Positions 28,342 through 36,618 of a stretch of DNA of 64,000 nucleotides are shown here, piece by piece (the first letter of the stretch is position 1; each line of letters begins with the position of its first letter). Made by a program: the position numbers and the translations under genes. The stretch lies in contig JACKHT010000002.1 of assembly GCA_020638855.1 (NCBI GenBank), positions 1 through 64,000 of the forward strand. Direction: 5' to 3'. The notes under the pieces are model-generated. The model was not told the DNA's origin. It worked only from the letters and a program-made list of their open reading frames with translations, and did no database searches. This DNA comes from Planctomycetota bacterium. Its GTDB lineage: Bacteria > Planctomycetota > UBA1135 > GCA-002686595.

Positions 28342-29505
28342 ATGCCCATGCAGTCGAAGCCCACCGATTTGCTTCAAGCGGTGTTTGTCGATACGGACCA
28401 CGCGAATGGTCAAGTCGTGCCCCTGGGTCAAGCCGCCGAAGCGCCCCACCGTTGGGTTGTCTTCAACGATGCTCAGGAAGCCGCGCACAACCTCCCCAGG
28501 CGACTCGACCAAGTCGACTTGCAAGGGACCTTGTACGTGTATCTGCGGGTGCAGCCCTCGGACCGGGCCCTATCGGAATTGCGCAACCAACTTTGGCCCC
28601 GGGTTCACGTGGGGTTGTTGTACTCCGTACGGGGCGGGCACCTGCGCCGGCGCACCCTGCAGGGGGAGCAAGCCTGTGGACCCTGCGGAGCCAGCGGGTT
28701 GGTTCTGGTGGCCGATCCGCTGCAAACCGTGCTATCCCAGGACACGACGGCTTCGAAGTTCGATCAAAACGCCAAGCGTTGGGATGGTGAGCCGGGATCC
28801 CCGGGCTATCCCCATTTTCGCTGGATGCGGCGTTTTGTCGCGTTGTACGAAGAGCCTGCCACACCCCAACGCATTTTGGATTTCGGGTGCGGGGCCGGCT
28901 GGGTCGGAATTGAAGCGGCTCTACGGCACCCAAAGGCCAGCTTGAGCTTCTTCGATCCAAGCCCGGAAATGGTTCGCATCGCCGCTGAGAACGCCCGCCT
29001 GCAGGGGATCCAACAAGCCGAGGGCCGAGTTGGATTCGGAGAGGCCCCGCCCTTCCCCGGGCCGGGGGAAGCGCGCTTCGATTGGGTCATCAGCTCGGGC
29101 GTGATCAGTTTTTCGCCCGACCCCACGGCTTGGATCCAGGGTTTGGTCGACACCGTGGCTCCGGGAGGCACGTTGGTGGTAGGCGATATCCAGGCGGCTG
29201 CCTGGGGCTTCAAGAAGCGCCGCCGTTCCCACCCACTCCTGCCCGTGCGCGAATTGAATGCCAAACACCATGACGAGGTGCGCAAGGCGCTCGAAGCGGC
29301 GGGCTTCCAGTTCCTGGGCGGATCCGGCTACCAATGCACCTACCCGATTCCCCAACTGTTGCACCTCAATGAAACCCGGCTCAAGGGCTGGCTGACCCAG
29401 CCGCTTTTGGGGCTCAACCGTTTGGCGGCCCGTTTGGCACGGCTCAGCGGTGGGAAGTTTGCGGGAGCCTTTGACTCGTGGGTCATGGCCTTTCGGGCGC
29501 CTTGA
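28342..29505 (+). CDS. class I SAM-dependent methyltransferase
   Basis: The 387-residue protein has an N-terminal region of about 130 residues without a clear match (it contains a CGPCG pair near residue 114). A methyltransferase domain follows: motif I ILDFGCGAGWVGIEAALRHP (about residue 176), an acidic FFDPSPEMV, DWVISSGVISFSPDP and VAPGGTLVVGDI. The last 80 residues are basic and helical. The substrate is unknown. It may be a leaderless single gene, with a terminator-like hairpin and T-run directly after its stop. Confidence 0.75.
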   Translation: MPMQSKPTDLLQAVFVDTDHANGQVVPLGQAAEAPHRWVVFNDAQEAAHNLPRRLDQVDLQGTLYVYLRVQPSDRALSELRNQLWPRVHVGLLYSVRGGHLRRRTLQGEQACGPCGASGLVLVADPLQTVLSQDTTASKFDQNAKRWDGEPGSPGYPHFRWMRRFVALYEEPATPQRILDFGCGAGWVGIEAALRHPKASLSFFDPSPEMVRIAAENARLQGIQQAEGRVGFGEAPPFPGPGEARFDWVISSGVISFSPDPTAWIQGLVDTVAPGGTLVVGDIQAAAWGFKKRRRSHPLLPVRELNAKHHDEVRKALEAAGFQFLGGSGYQCTYPIPQLLHLNETRLKGWLTQPLLGLNRLAARLARLSGGKFAGAFDSWVMAFRAP

Positions 29506-29513
29506 TTGGGAAT

Positions 29514-29540
29514 GCCCTTCAGAAGGGCCTTAGGATTTTT
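29514..29540 (+). terminator. probable intrinsic terminator
   Basis: A 6-bp stem (GCCCTT / AAGGGC, loop CAG, 29514-29528) starts 9 nt after the methyltransferase stop and is followed by a TTTTT run at 29536-29540. Confidence 0.5.
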
Positions 29541-29580
29541 GGGATTTCTGCCACGCCCCGGGAGCGGTCGGCAAAGAGCC

Positions 29581-29614
29581 TGTGTCACGCGCACAGGGGG
29601 TTCCGCGTGACACA
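29581..29614. promoter_or_regulatory. 11-bp inverted repeat upstream of EF-hand gene
   Basis: TGTGTCACGCG (29581-29591) and CGCGTGACACA (29604-29614) form a perfect inverted repeat with a 12-nt spacer, 53 nt before the EF-hand gene. It has no T-run, and a terminator already lies upstream. An operator or an RNA hairpin in the leader is possible. Confidence 0.45.
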
Positions 29615-29667
29615 CCACCGCGGGGCCTGCCGCCCAAGTGGAACCGCCCGGATCCCCGACCGCTTTC

Positions 29668-30438
29668 ATGGCTCTCCCCATGCTGCAATCCAACATTTTC
29701 TTCGCTGCTTGGCTGTGCGCCGGCACGGCGTGGGCCGGTGGCGGCCCTGCCCACCTTTACGACCACCTGGTACAAGATCAGGCCCGATCGCTGGTTTCTG
29801 AGGGCACGACCCCAGGCGACTCGCCCCGCGTGGACGCGCATCACCCGCAAGGCGCGCCGGCTAACGGTTTGTCGATCGACCAAGCTTGGAATCAGGTGAA
29901 GCTGATCGAACTGTTTGACCACACTTCGGTGCTGGAGCAAGCCCGAGTCTTGACCCCTGCGGAACGCCTCGCCCGGTTCGATCGCGACTTCGATGGATTC
30001 CTGCGGGGCTCCGAGGCACGCCAAGCAGCCGAGGATCAAGCCCAACGCAGTGCCCGCATGGCGGAATTGGTTGCCCGTTTTGATGACAACCGCAATGGGC
30101 GCCTCGATGCTTCCGAAATGTCCCGAGCCCGGGCCGAAGCCGATGCCGCCCGGCGGAAGGAAATCCTGAGCCGCTACGATCGCAATCAAGACGGGGTCTT
30201 GGACCCGGTGGAACGACGCCAAGTGAGCCAGGACCGTGTTCTGGTCGAACGCCTGTTGCCCTTGATTCCCCGCTTTGACACGAATCGCAACCAGCGTCTG
30301 GAGCCGGCGGAGCAGCCTTCGCTGGTGCACTACCTCACCGCCGAAGGGGTTCCGACTCCGAGCGTTCGCAGTCCGCGCAGCCATCCTTTGAACACGGGGA
30401 AACCCAACCGAGCAGGTTCCATGGGCCCAGGCCGATGA
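29668..30438 (+). CDS. secreted EF-hand calcium-binding protein
   Basis: The 256-residue protein starts with a signal peptide (MALPMLQSNIFFAAWLCAGTAWA, cleavage near residue 23). It carries four EF-hand loops: FDRDFDGFLRGSEA, FDDNRNGRLDASEM, YDRNQDGVLDPVER and the degenerate FDTNRNQRLEPAEQ. The loops sit in helical, Arg/Ala-rich sequence. Calmodulin-like secreted proteins of this kind are frequent in Planctomycetota; no partner is known. A bidirectional terminator lies between it and the convergent accD. Confidence 0.75.
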   Translation: MALPMLQSNIFFAAWLCAGTAWAGGGPAHLYDHLVQDQARSLVSEGTTPGDSPRVDAHHPQGAPANGLSIDQAWNQVKLIELFDHTSVLEQARVLTPAERLARFDRDFDGFLRGSEARQAAEDQAQRSARMAELVARFDDNRNGRLDASEMSRARAEADAARRKEILSRYDRNQDGVLDPVERRQVSQDRVLVERLLPLIPRFDTNRNQRLEPAEQPSLVHYLTAEGVPTPSVRSPRSHPLNTGKPNRAGSMGPGR

Positions 30439-30547
30439 AACCCGCGATCTTGCGCTCCTCCTCGGGGGCGCAGGATCGGTGAATGCCTCCGGGAAGCGGC
30501 CTTCACCACCCATCGCCTGCAACATTCGACACCAGGCGTAGAGGGAA

Positions 30548-30579
30548 AGGAGCCCACGTCCGCAAGGAAGTGGGCTCCT
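30548..30579. terminator. bidirectional terminator, EF-hand gene / accD
   Basis: A perfect 10-bp stem (AGGAGCCCAC / GTGGGCTCCT, 12-nt loop) lies between the convergent stops at 30438 and 30613. T-rich sequence follows on both strands (ATTCTTT on plus, TTTCCCT on minus). Confidence 0.65.
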
Positions 30580-30612
30580 ATTCTTTGGTCGCTGCGAACA
30601 ACCGTTGGCCGA

Positions 30613-31617
30613 TCAGCCCACGCCTTCGCCAGCGTCCGTTTCGGCAGGAGCTTCCCCGCCGGGCAATCGTTTCAATCCAGCAGCTTGGCTCGATTGGCCA
30701 CGGCCCGCGTAGGAGCTCCAAGAAGCCGTTCCGTAGTCGATCAAGCGCGCCAACACGCTGGGCAGCTCGCTACGGGTCACGAGGGCGTCCAGCTGCCCCT
30801 TGCCCAACAGGAATTCGGAGCGCTGGAAACCGGGGGGTAGGTCGATCTTGAGGGTGCTGGAAATCACGCGGGGGCCGGCGAATCCAATCAGTGCCCCGGG
30901 CTCAGCCAAAGTGATGTCGCAGACCGATGCGAACGATGCGGTCACTCCACCGGTGGTGGGGTTGGTCATCACGCAAATCGAAAAGCCACCGGCATCGTTC
31001 AAGCTGGCCAGGGCAGCGCAGGTCTTGGCCATTTGCATCAACGAGAGCATGCCTTCGTGCATACGGGCGCCACCCGAGGAGGTGAACAACACCAAAGGAA
31101 GTCGCTCGCGGCGCGCCACGTCGGCGGCCAAGGAGATCTTTTCTCCCACGACCTCGCCCATGGAGCCGCCCATGAAGCTGAAATCCAACACGGCCAGCAC
31201 GCAGGGGCGGCCCTTGACCTCACCCTTGCCGCAAATCAAAGCGTCCTTCTGGCCGGCCCGCTTTTCGGCGCGCGCGATCTTCTCGGCGTAGGGTACCGAG
31301 TCGGTGAAGTTCAAGCGGTCGAGCGAACTGAGGTCGGCGTAGAGCTCCTCCCAGGTGCCTTCGTCCATGGTCATTTCGACCCGCTTGGATCCCGGCAGGG
31401 TGAAGTGGAACCCGCACTTGGGGCAGACGAAGCCCTTGCTTTCGAGGTCCTTGCGGAAGATCGTCGACTCGCAACTCTCGCACTTGAGCCACAGACCACC
31501 CGGGACATCGCGTTTGCGGAAGCGCAAGCGCGAAAGTCGGCTCCCACCCTGTTCGGGGATGGGTTCCTCATCCGGTTGTTTTTTGCCCTTGTTGTCTTTC
31601 TTCACGTGTTCCGCCAT
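30613..31617 (-). CDS. accD: acetyl-CoA carboxylase carboxyltransferase subunit beta
   Basis: AccD is the zinc-bearing half of the carboxyltransferase that makes malonyl-CoA for fatty acid synthesis. The 334-residue protein has the four-cysteine zinc ribbon LWLKCESCES...VCPKCGFHF (about residues 40-67) and the crotonase-fold core with FTSSGGARMHEGMLSLMQMA and NPTTGGVTASFA. ATG 31617 is supported by TACCTT 6 nt upstream; the longer open frame covers antisense rpe sequence. It lies 17 nt after the rpe stop. Confidence 0.96.
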   Translation of the reverse strand: MAEHVKKDNKGKKQPDEEPIPEQGGSRLSRLRFRKRDVPGGLWLKCESCESTIFRKDLESKGFVCPKCGFHFTLPGSKRVEMTMDEGTWEELYADLSSLDRLNFTDSVPYAEKIARAEKRAGQKDALICGKGEVKGRPCVLAVLDFSFMGGSMGEVVGEKISLAADVARRERLPLVLFTSSGGARMHEGMLSLMQMAKTCAALASLNDAGGFSICVMTNPTTGGVTASFASVCDITLAEPGALIGFAGPRVISSTLKIDLPPGFQRSEFLLGKGQLDALVTRSELPSVLARLIDYGTASWSSYAGRGQSSQAAGLKRLPGGEAPAETDAGEGVG

Positions 31618-31623
31618 GGGTCC

Positions 31624-31629
31624 AAGGTA
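31624..31629 (-). promoter_or_regulatory. candidate -10 box (TACCTT) of accD
   Basis: TACCTT lies 6 nt before the accD ATG, inside the 17-nt gap after the rpe stop. accD may therefore have its own leaderless start in addition to readthrough from rpe. Confidence 0.35.
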
Positions 31630-31634
31630 AGGGG

Positions 31635-32339
31635 TTAGCAACCCTCGACGGGCAAGCCCCCCATTTGGGGTATGCCCGCGGGAGCGTGGCGCAGGTCCAG
31701 AATGGCCTGTGCTCGGTCGGGCGCGCGGAAAACCGCGGTACCGGCCACCAAAACGTCTGCGCCGGCCTCGCGGCATAGGGCAGCATTGGACGGGGAAATC
31801 CCACCGTCCATTTGAAGGTATCCGTCGAAGCCTTGGCGTCGGACCCAACGGGTCTTGTCGAGAGCCGAGGCCTGGAAGCTTTGCCCCCCAAACCCCGCCT
31901 GGACGCTCATGATGAGCACCAAGTCCAACTCTCCCAACAATTCGCGAATGGGTTCCACCGGGGTGGCACCGTCCACGGCCATCCCCACCACCGGTACACC
32001 GAGGTCCCGGTAGCCGCGGGCGATGGCGCGAGCTCCGGCCACGCCTCCAGCCACTTCCCAGTGGAAGGTCAGCACGTGGGCCCCAGCCGAACGGTATTCA
32101 CCGGCCAACGCCAATGGGTTCGTCACCATCAAGTGCACGTCCAGCGGTCGTTGGGCCACTCGATGCACGGCGGCCACGATGGGCGGGCCCAGCGTCAGGT
32201 TCGGAACGTAGTGCCCGTCCATGACGTCGACATGGAGCCAATCGGCGCCAGCCCGTTCTACGTCGCGCACTTCTTCACCGATGCGTGCGAAGTCGCAGGC
32301 CAGGATCGACGGAGCGATCAACGTCGTGCGCGTTGCCAT
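31635..32339 (-). CDS. rpe: ribulose-phosphate 3-epimerase
   Basis: Rpe interconverts ribulose 5-phosphate and xylulose 5-phosphate in the pentose phosphate pathway. The 234-residue TIM barrel has IAPSILACDFARIGEE, the metal-site HVDVMDGHYVPNLTLGP, MSVQAGFGGQSFQ and MDGGISPSNAAL. These cover all the usual signature regions. TACAAT, the best -10 in the window, lies 6 nt before the ATG. accD follows. Confidence 0.96.
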   Translation of the reverse strand: MATRTTLIAPSILACDFARIGEEVRDVERAGADWLHVDVMDGHYVPNLTLGPPIVAAVHRVAQRPLDVHLMVTNPLALAGEYRSAGAHVLTFHWEVAGGVAGARAIARGYRDLGVPVVGMAVDGATPVEPIRELLGELDLVLIMSVQAGFGGQSFQASALDKTRWVRRQGFDGYLQMDGGISPSNAALCREAGADVLVAGTAVFRAPDRAQAILDLRHAPAGIPQMGGLPVEGC

Positions 32340-32345
32340 GGGGTC

Positions 32346-32351
32346 ATTGTA
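32346..32351 (-). promoter_or_regulatory. candidate -10 box (TACAAT) of rpe
   Basis: TACAAT lies 6 nt before the ATG at 32339. It is one mismatch from the consensus; no -35 was found at the usual distance. Confidence 0.45.
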
Positions 32352-32447
32352 GGCGCGACGAGCGCGTCCGTACCAGGGTAGGAATGGTCAAGGAGTGCCC
32401 GATTTCGGGAAAAGTGGCCCCTACGGCCACGCAAGATCGAACGCTAG

Positions 32448-32487
32448 GCTCCCCAAAGTAGGCGTGTAACGCGCCTGTATGGGGAGC
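32448..32487 (-). terminator. nested stem-loop after pgk
   Basis: GCTCCCCA (32448-32455) and TGGGGAGC (32480-32487) form a perfect 8-bp stem that encloses a second stem (GGCGTG / CGCGCC around TAA, 32461-32475). It begins about 20 nt after the pgk stop. No T-run follows on the minus strand, so termination is likely but not certain. Confidence 0.45.
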
Positions 32488-32505
32488 TGGGCTTCCCAAG
32501 GGGGT

Positions 32506-33696
32506 CTAGTGCACTTGGCCCAAAGCCGCGATGCCCGGGAGGACCTTGCCCTCGAGTAGTTCGAGCGAGGCGCCACCACCGGTGGAAATGTGATCCACCG
32601 CGCTTTCGAGCCCCAAAAGGGCAATGGCTGCGACCGAATCGCCCCCACCCACCACCGTGTAGCCTTGGGCTCGCCCCAAGGCATGCCCCACCGCCGCCGT
32701 GCCCGCCCGGAACGCTTCCATTTCGAACACCCCCATCGGACCATTCCAAACCACGGTATGCGCCGCTTCGATGGCCTCGGCGTAGCGAGCTTGGGTCTTG
32801 GGTCCGATGTCGAGTGCCATGCGATCCGCCGGGATGTCGATCCCGCAGACTTCGGCGTGGGCATCGGCTGCGAAGCGGTCTGCCACTACGTGGTCGCTGG
32901 GGAGCATCAACTGGACTCCCTTGGCTGCTGCTTTGGCCAAGGCCTGCTTGCAGGTGTCCAACCGATCCAGTTCGACCAGACTCTTACCCACCGAGTGGCC
33001 TTGGGCGGCCAAGAAGGTGTAGGCCATGCCGCCTCCCACGAGCAGCGCATCCACCTTGTCGAGCAGGTTCTCAATCACCGAAAGTTTGTCCGAAACCTTG
33101 GCGCCCCCCAGAATGGCCACAAAGGGCCGCGCGGGTTGGTTGAGCACGCGATCGAAGGCTTGGACTTCTGCCTCCAAGAGCAGCCCAGCCGCGGAAGGCA
33201 GGTAGGCTGCAATCCCCGACACGCTGGCGTGGGCACGGTGGCTGGCACCAAACGCGTCGTTCACAAACACGTCGCCTAGGTCGGCGAAGGCCCGAGCCAG
33301 CGCGGGGTCGCCTTTGGTTTCGCCGGGGTGGAAACGCACGTTTTCGAGCAGGACGATTTGGTCCTGGGGCGCCGCATGGATCGCGGCGCGAACCGCCGGT
33401 CCGGTGGACTCATCCAGCTTCAAGATGGTGCGCCCCATCAACTCGCCGAGACGTACTCCGATGGCATCGACCCGCGCGTCCTCGTGGACTTCGCCGTCGG
33501 GTCGCCCCAGGTGCGTCAAGCACACCGGGCGGGCACCGGCCCGGAGCAGGGCTTCCAGGGTTGGGATGGCGGCACGGATGCGGGTGTCGTCGGTGATGTT
33601 GCCCGACTTGTCGCGCGGAACGTTGAAATCGACCCGGACCAAGGCGGTCTTGCCTTTCAGATCGAGCGACTGGAGCGTGGGGGCGTGAAGCGTCAT
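32506..33696 (-). CDS. pgk: phosphoglycerate kinase
   Basis: Pgk converts 1,3-bisphosphoglycerate and ADP to 3-phosphoglycerate and ATP. The 396-residue two-domain protein has LVRVDFNVPRDKSGNITDDTR at the N-terminus (parts: RVDFNVP, DDTRIRAAIPT), RPFVAILGGAKVSDKL, and the C-terminal nucleotide-binding VVGGGDSVAAIALLG and STGGGASLELLEGK. ATG 33696 matches the usual start. gapA lies upstream, separated by 95 nt that hold a strong stem-loop, so the two genes may be only partly co-transcribed. Confidence 0.97.
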   Translation of the reverse strand: MTLHAPTLQSLDLKGKTALVRVDFNVPRDKSGNITDDTRIRAAIPTLEALLRAGARPVCLTHLGRPDGEVHEDARVDAIGVRLGELMGRTILKLDESTGPAVRAAIHAAPQDQIVLLENVRFHPGETKGDPALARAFADLGDVFVNDAFGASHRAHASVSGIAAYLPSAAGLLLEAEVQAFDRVLNQPARPFVAILGGAKVSDKLSVIENLLDKVDALLVGGGMAYTFLAAQGHSVGKSLVELDRLDTCKQALAKAAAKGVQLMLPSDHVVADRFAADAHAEVCGIDIPADRMALDIGPKTQARYAEAIEAAHTVVWNGPMGVFEMEAFRAGTAAVGHALGRAQGYTVVGGGDSVAAIALLGLESAVDHISTGGGASLELLEGKVLPGIAALGQVH

Positions 33697-33721
33697 CGGG
33701 TACCAAAGGTTGCGGAAGAAA

Positions 33722-33756
33722 CGCACCACCGGTTGCCTGATAGGGCCGGTGGTGCG
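33722..33756 (-). terminator. strong stem-loop between gapA and pgk
   Basis: CGCACCACCGG (33722-33732) and CCGGTGGTGCG (33746-33756) form a perfect 11-bp stem with a 13-nt loop. On the minus strand TTTCTTCC follows. It fits a terminator, or an attenuating or stabilising hairpin, downstream of gapA and 26 nt before the pgk start. Confidence 0.55.
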
Positions 33757-33791
33757 CGGTCGGACGGAGAGTGACTCCTGAAAGCGGGTCC

Positions 33792-34787
33792 TTACAGGCT
33801 ATGCGCAAAGCGCATCAAATCGACGACGCGGTTTGAGTAGCCCCACTCGTTGTCGTACCAGGAAAGGACTTTGACCATGCGCTTGCCCATCACTTGGGTG
33901 CTCAGGCTGTCGAAAACCGAGCTGTGCGGGTTGCCCAGGATGTCGGTGGAGACCAGCGGGTCGATGGAATACTCGAGCACGCCTTTGAGCGGGCCTTGTG
34001 CGGCGGTCTTGAAGGCCTGATTGACCTGGTCGACCGTCACATCCTTGGACAGCATCGCGACGAGGTCCACGATCGAACCGTCCGCCACGGGAACCCGCAT
34101 GGCACCCCCATCCAGCTTGCCCGCCAGGGCGGGCAGAATCTTGCCCACGGCCCGGGCGGCACCGGTGCTGGTGGGAATGATGTTAATGGCGGCCGAACGG
34201 GCGCGGCGCAGGTCCGAGTGTGGGAGGTCTAGGATGCGCTGGTCGTTGGTATAGGCGTGGACAGTGGTCATCAGGCCTTCGACGAGGCCGAAGGAGTCAT
34301 GCAGGACCTTGGCGACCGGGGCCAAACAGTTGGTGGTGCAGGAAGCGTTCGAAATGATCCGGTCGCTTGCTTTGAGGGTTTCCTGGTTGACCCCCATCAC
34401 CACCATGGCGTCGATTTCGTCCTTGGGCGGAACGGTCAAAAGGACCCGGCCAGCACCGGCTGTGAGGTGCTTGGTGCAGTCGGCCCGCGAGGTGAAAACG
34501 CCGGTCGCTTCGACCACAAAATCGATTTTGTTGGCCTTGTGGGGCAGGTTCGCGGGGTCCCGTTCGGCCGTGATGGCGACCGACTGGCCGTTCACCACGA
34601 TGGCCTTGTCGGCGGCTGCGACCGTTCCTTGGAAGCGACCATGAACCGAGTCATAGCGCAGCAGGTGGGCCAAAGTGGCGGGGTCGGTGAGGTCGTTGAT
34701 GTGGACGACTTCGATGCCGGGGGTGTTCTGGAGGATGCGGAAGACGTTGCGGCCGATACGGCCGAATCCGTTGATGGAGATGCGCAT
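33792..34787 (-). CDS. gapA: glyceraldehyde-3-phosphate dehydrogenase, type I
   Basis: This 331-residue enzyme oxidises glyceraldehyde 3-phosphate with NAD and phosphate in glycolysis. It starts with the Rossmann MRISINGFGRIGRNVFRIL and has the catalytic cysteine in NASCTTNCLAPVAKVL (about residues 148-163). SWYDNEWGYSNRVVDLM is near the C-terminus. It is the first gene of the gapA-pgk cluster. The gapA-tilS spacer upstream (247 bp) holds no clear gene; a TACAAT at 34901-34906 lies on the plus strand. Confidence 0.97.
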   Translation of the reverse strand: MRISINGFGRIGRNVFRILQNTPGIEVVHINDLTDPATLAHLLRYDSVHGRFQGTVAAADKAIVVNGQSVAITAERDPANLPHKANKIDFVVEATGVFTSRADCTKHLTAGAGRVLLTVPPKDEIDAMVVMGVNQETLKASDRIISNASCTTNCLAPVAKVLHDSFGLVEGLMTTVHAYTNDQRILDLPHSDLRRARSAAINIIPTSTGAARAVGKILPALAGKLDGGAMRVPVADGSIVDLVAMLSKDVTVDQVNQAFKTAAQGPLKGVLEYSIDPLVSTDILGNPHSSVFDSLSTQVMGKRMVKVLSWYDNEWGYSNRVVDLMRFAHSL

Positions 34788-35034
34788 GGTATTGGTAGCT
34801 CGGAGGTGCGAAATGCCTCCGATTCCCAGGTTCGGGAGGGAGTGGAGCCGGTCGCTGGGACTTGCCCAACCGGGCAGGCAGCAGGTTTTCGGGGACCCCT
34901 TACAATTTGTGGAAGGATTCCCAAGAAAGGTGGCAAAGCGTACCCAGTAGCGCCGATGGCATCAAGCGGACGCCCTCCTTCCCCCAAGGGGGTGTCCCAA
35001 GTTTTTCCGGTTCCCCCCACCGCAAAGGCATCCC

Positions 35035-36459
35035 GTGCACCCCTCCCAACCCAAAGTCGCCTACCCCTGGAGCGATCGCTGGTCCCAGATGGCCTTGGCC
35101 TCGGACATCGGTCCCAACCACCCGGTCCTGATCGCCCTCTCGGGCGGTGCGGATAGCGTCTTTTTGCTCCACCTGCTGGCCAAGGCCGAACCCCGGCCGC
35201 GCGTCCTCGCCATGCACATCGAGCACGGCTTGCGCGGGTCGGAAAGCCAGGACGACAGCGCTTTTTGCGCCCGCCTGTGTGCCCGGCTCTCGATTCCGTT
35301 CGCCCGTGCCATCATCGAGCTCGACGGCGACGGGCCGAATTTGGAAGCCCGCGCCCGCAAGGCTCGCTACCAGGCCCTCGCCAAAGAGGCCCGCGCAGCG
35401 GGGATTGGCATCATCCTGACCGGCCACCACGAGGACGACGCCCTCGAGACCTTGCTGATGCGCATGATGCGCGGCAGCGATTTGGCAGGATTGAGCGGCC
35501 CCAAAGCGCGCTTCACCCTGGCCGGCACCCCCGCGGTCGAGGTCATCCGCCCTTTGGTCACCCTGCGCCGCGAAGAGGTACGACAAATCCTCCGTCGTGA
35601 AGGCATCGCCTGGCGCGAGGATAGTTCCAACGAGAGCGAGCGCTTTACCCGCAATCGGGTTCGCAACAACCTGCTGCCCAAGATCGCCGATGCCCCGGGA
35701 GGCATGGACGGCCTGCGTGCTTTCGCCCGGGCCGTCGAAGGCCTCGAGGAAGAGCTGGCCGAGCGCACGGTCCACTTGTGCTGGAAGCCTTTCTCCCCCA
35801 GCACCCATGCCCTTCAGGGGGGCACCTTGGCCCGCAAAGACCTGGCTTCGCTGCCTGGTCCCCTACAGCGCCGGGCCCTGTGGCGGTTGATTCAGGAAGG
35901 CACCGGCAAGCCTGCAGGCAAGACGGTTTTGGCGCTGCTCGCCGATGATTTGGCCCAGGCCCGGAACATCCGCCGCAGCCTTCCCGGCAACTGGACGCTC
36001 CAGCTGGGGGCCACCGAACTGATGCTGCTGCCCCCGGGTTCCGGGGGAGAGGAGCCGTTCCAGTCCCCCGATTCTGGGAGCCGGTTGGCGGTGCCCGGCA
36101 CCCTGGACTTGGCCGATGGATCCCGCCTGGTTGCCGAACGGGTCCGGGTCCCTGCTGGTGCGGGCTTCTCCACCGATCCCAATGTGGTCGAGCTGGATGC
36201 GCGCGGACTACCGTCGACGCTCGAGGTCCGACTCCCCCGAGCTGGAGATCGTTTTCATCCGCTGGGGGCCCCTGGCGGCCGTGAGCTCACTCGGTTCCTG
36301 GCGGATGCCGGTGTGCGGCGGGAGGATCGGGGACGCTTGCCGGTTGTCTTTGCCGGTGAGGAACTGGTCTGGGTCGCTGGCGTGCGCCCCTGCCAGGGAC
36401 GGCGCGTCCAACCCGACTCGATCGAGCGTATCCGTCTCACGTTGCATCCTGCCCAATAG
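35035..36459 (+). CDS. tilS: tRNA(Ile)-lysidine synthase
   Basis: TilS converts cytidine 34 of the CAU-anticodon tRNA-Ile to lysidine with ATP and lysine. The 474-residue protein has the N-type PP-loop VLIALSGGADSVFLLHLL (about residues 31-48), LAMHIEHGLRG and LTGHHEDDALETLLMRMMRG, all diagnostic. A C-terminal domain includes LPRAGDRFHPLGAPGGRELT. The start is the GTG at 35035; an ATG at 35089 (MALASDIG) would also keep the PP-loop. It is divergent from gapA. Confidence 0.94.
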   Translation: MHPSQPKVAYPWSDRWSQMALASDIGPNHPVLIALSGGADSVFLLHLLAKAEPRPRVLAMHIEHGLRGSESQDDSAFCARLCARLSIPFARAIIELDGDGPNLEARARKARYQALAKEARAAGIGIILTGHHEDDALETLLMRMMRGSDLAGLSGPKARFTLAGTPAVEVIRPLVTLRREEVRQILRREGIAWREDSSNESERFTRNRVRNNLLPKIADAPGGMDGLRAFARAVEGLEEELAERTVHLCWKPFSPSTHALQGGTLARKDLASLPGPLQRRALWRLIQEGTGKPAGKTVLALLADDLAQARNIRRSLPGNWTLQLGATELMLLPPGSGGEEPFQSPDSGSRLAVPGTLDLADGSRLVAERVRVPAGAGFSTDPNVVELDARGLPSTLEVRLPRAGDRFHPLGAPGGRELTRFLADAGVRREDRGRLPVVFAGEELVWVAGVRPCQGRRVQPDSIERIRLTLHPAQ

Positions 36460-36480
36460 AGGCACGCGGTCGTTGTCCCC

Positions 36481-36545
36481 GTAGTTCCCCCCGGTAGTCC
36501 ACCCCCGTAGTTCCCCCCGGTAGTCCACCCCCGTAGTTCCCCCCC
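36481..36545 (+). repeat. array of five 13-bp repeats
   Basis: Two forms alternate: GTAGTTCCCCCCG and GTAGTCCACCCCC. The order is A-B-A-B-A', so it can also be read as a 26-bp unit at 36481, 36507 and a partial one at 36533. A degenerate copy (GTTGTCCCC) precedes it. It sits between tilS and the YggS gene, 62 nt before its -10 box. Confidence 0.85.
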
Positions 36546-36606
36546 AGGCACGACCGGGGCTGACCGGGTTTCAGGGGTAGTTTTGCCAGGCACATGACGC
36601 GTGCGC

Positions 36607-36612
36607 TAGGCT
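36607..36612 (+). promoter_or_regulatory. candidate -10 box (TAGGCT) of the YggS-family gene
   Basis: TAGGCT lies 6 nt before the GTG at 36619. Confidence 0.4.
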
Positions 36613-36618
36613 AGGCGT

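Noticed and set aside
34901..34906. TACAAT as tilS promoter
   Set aside because: 134 nt from the tilS start and without a plausible -35; too weak to annotate.
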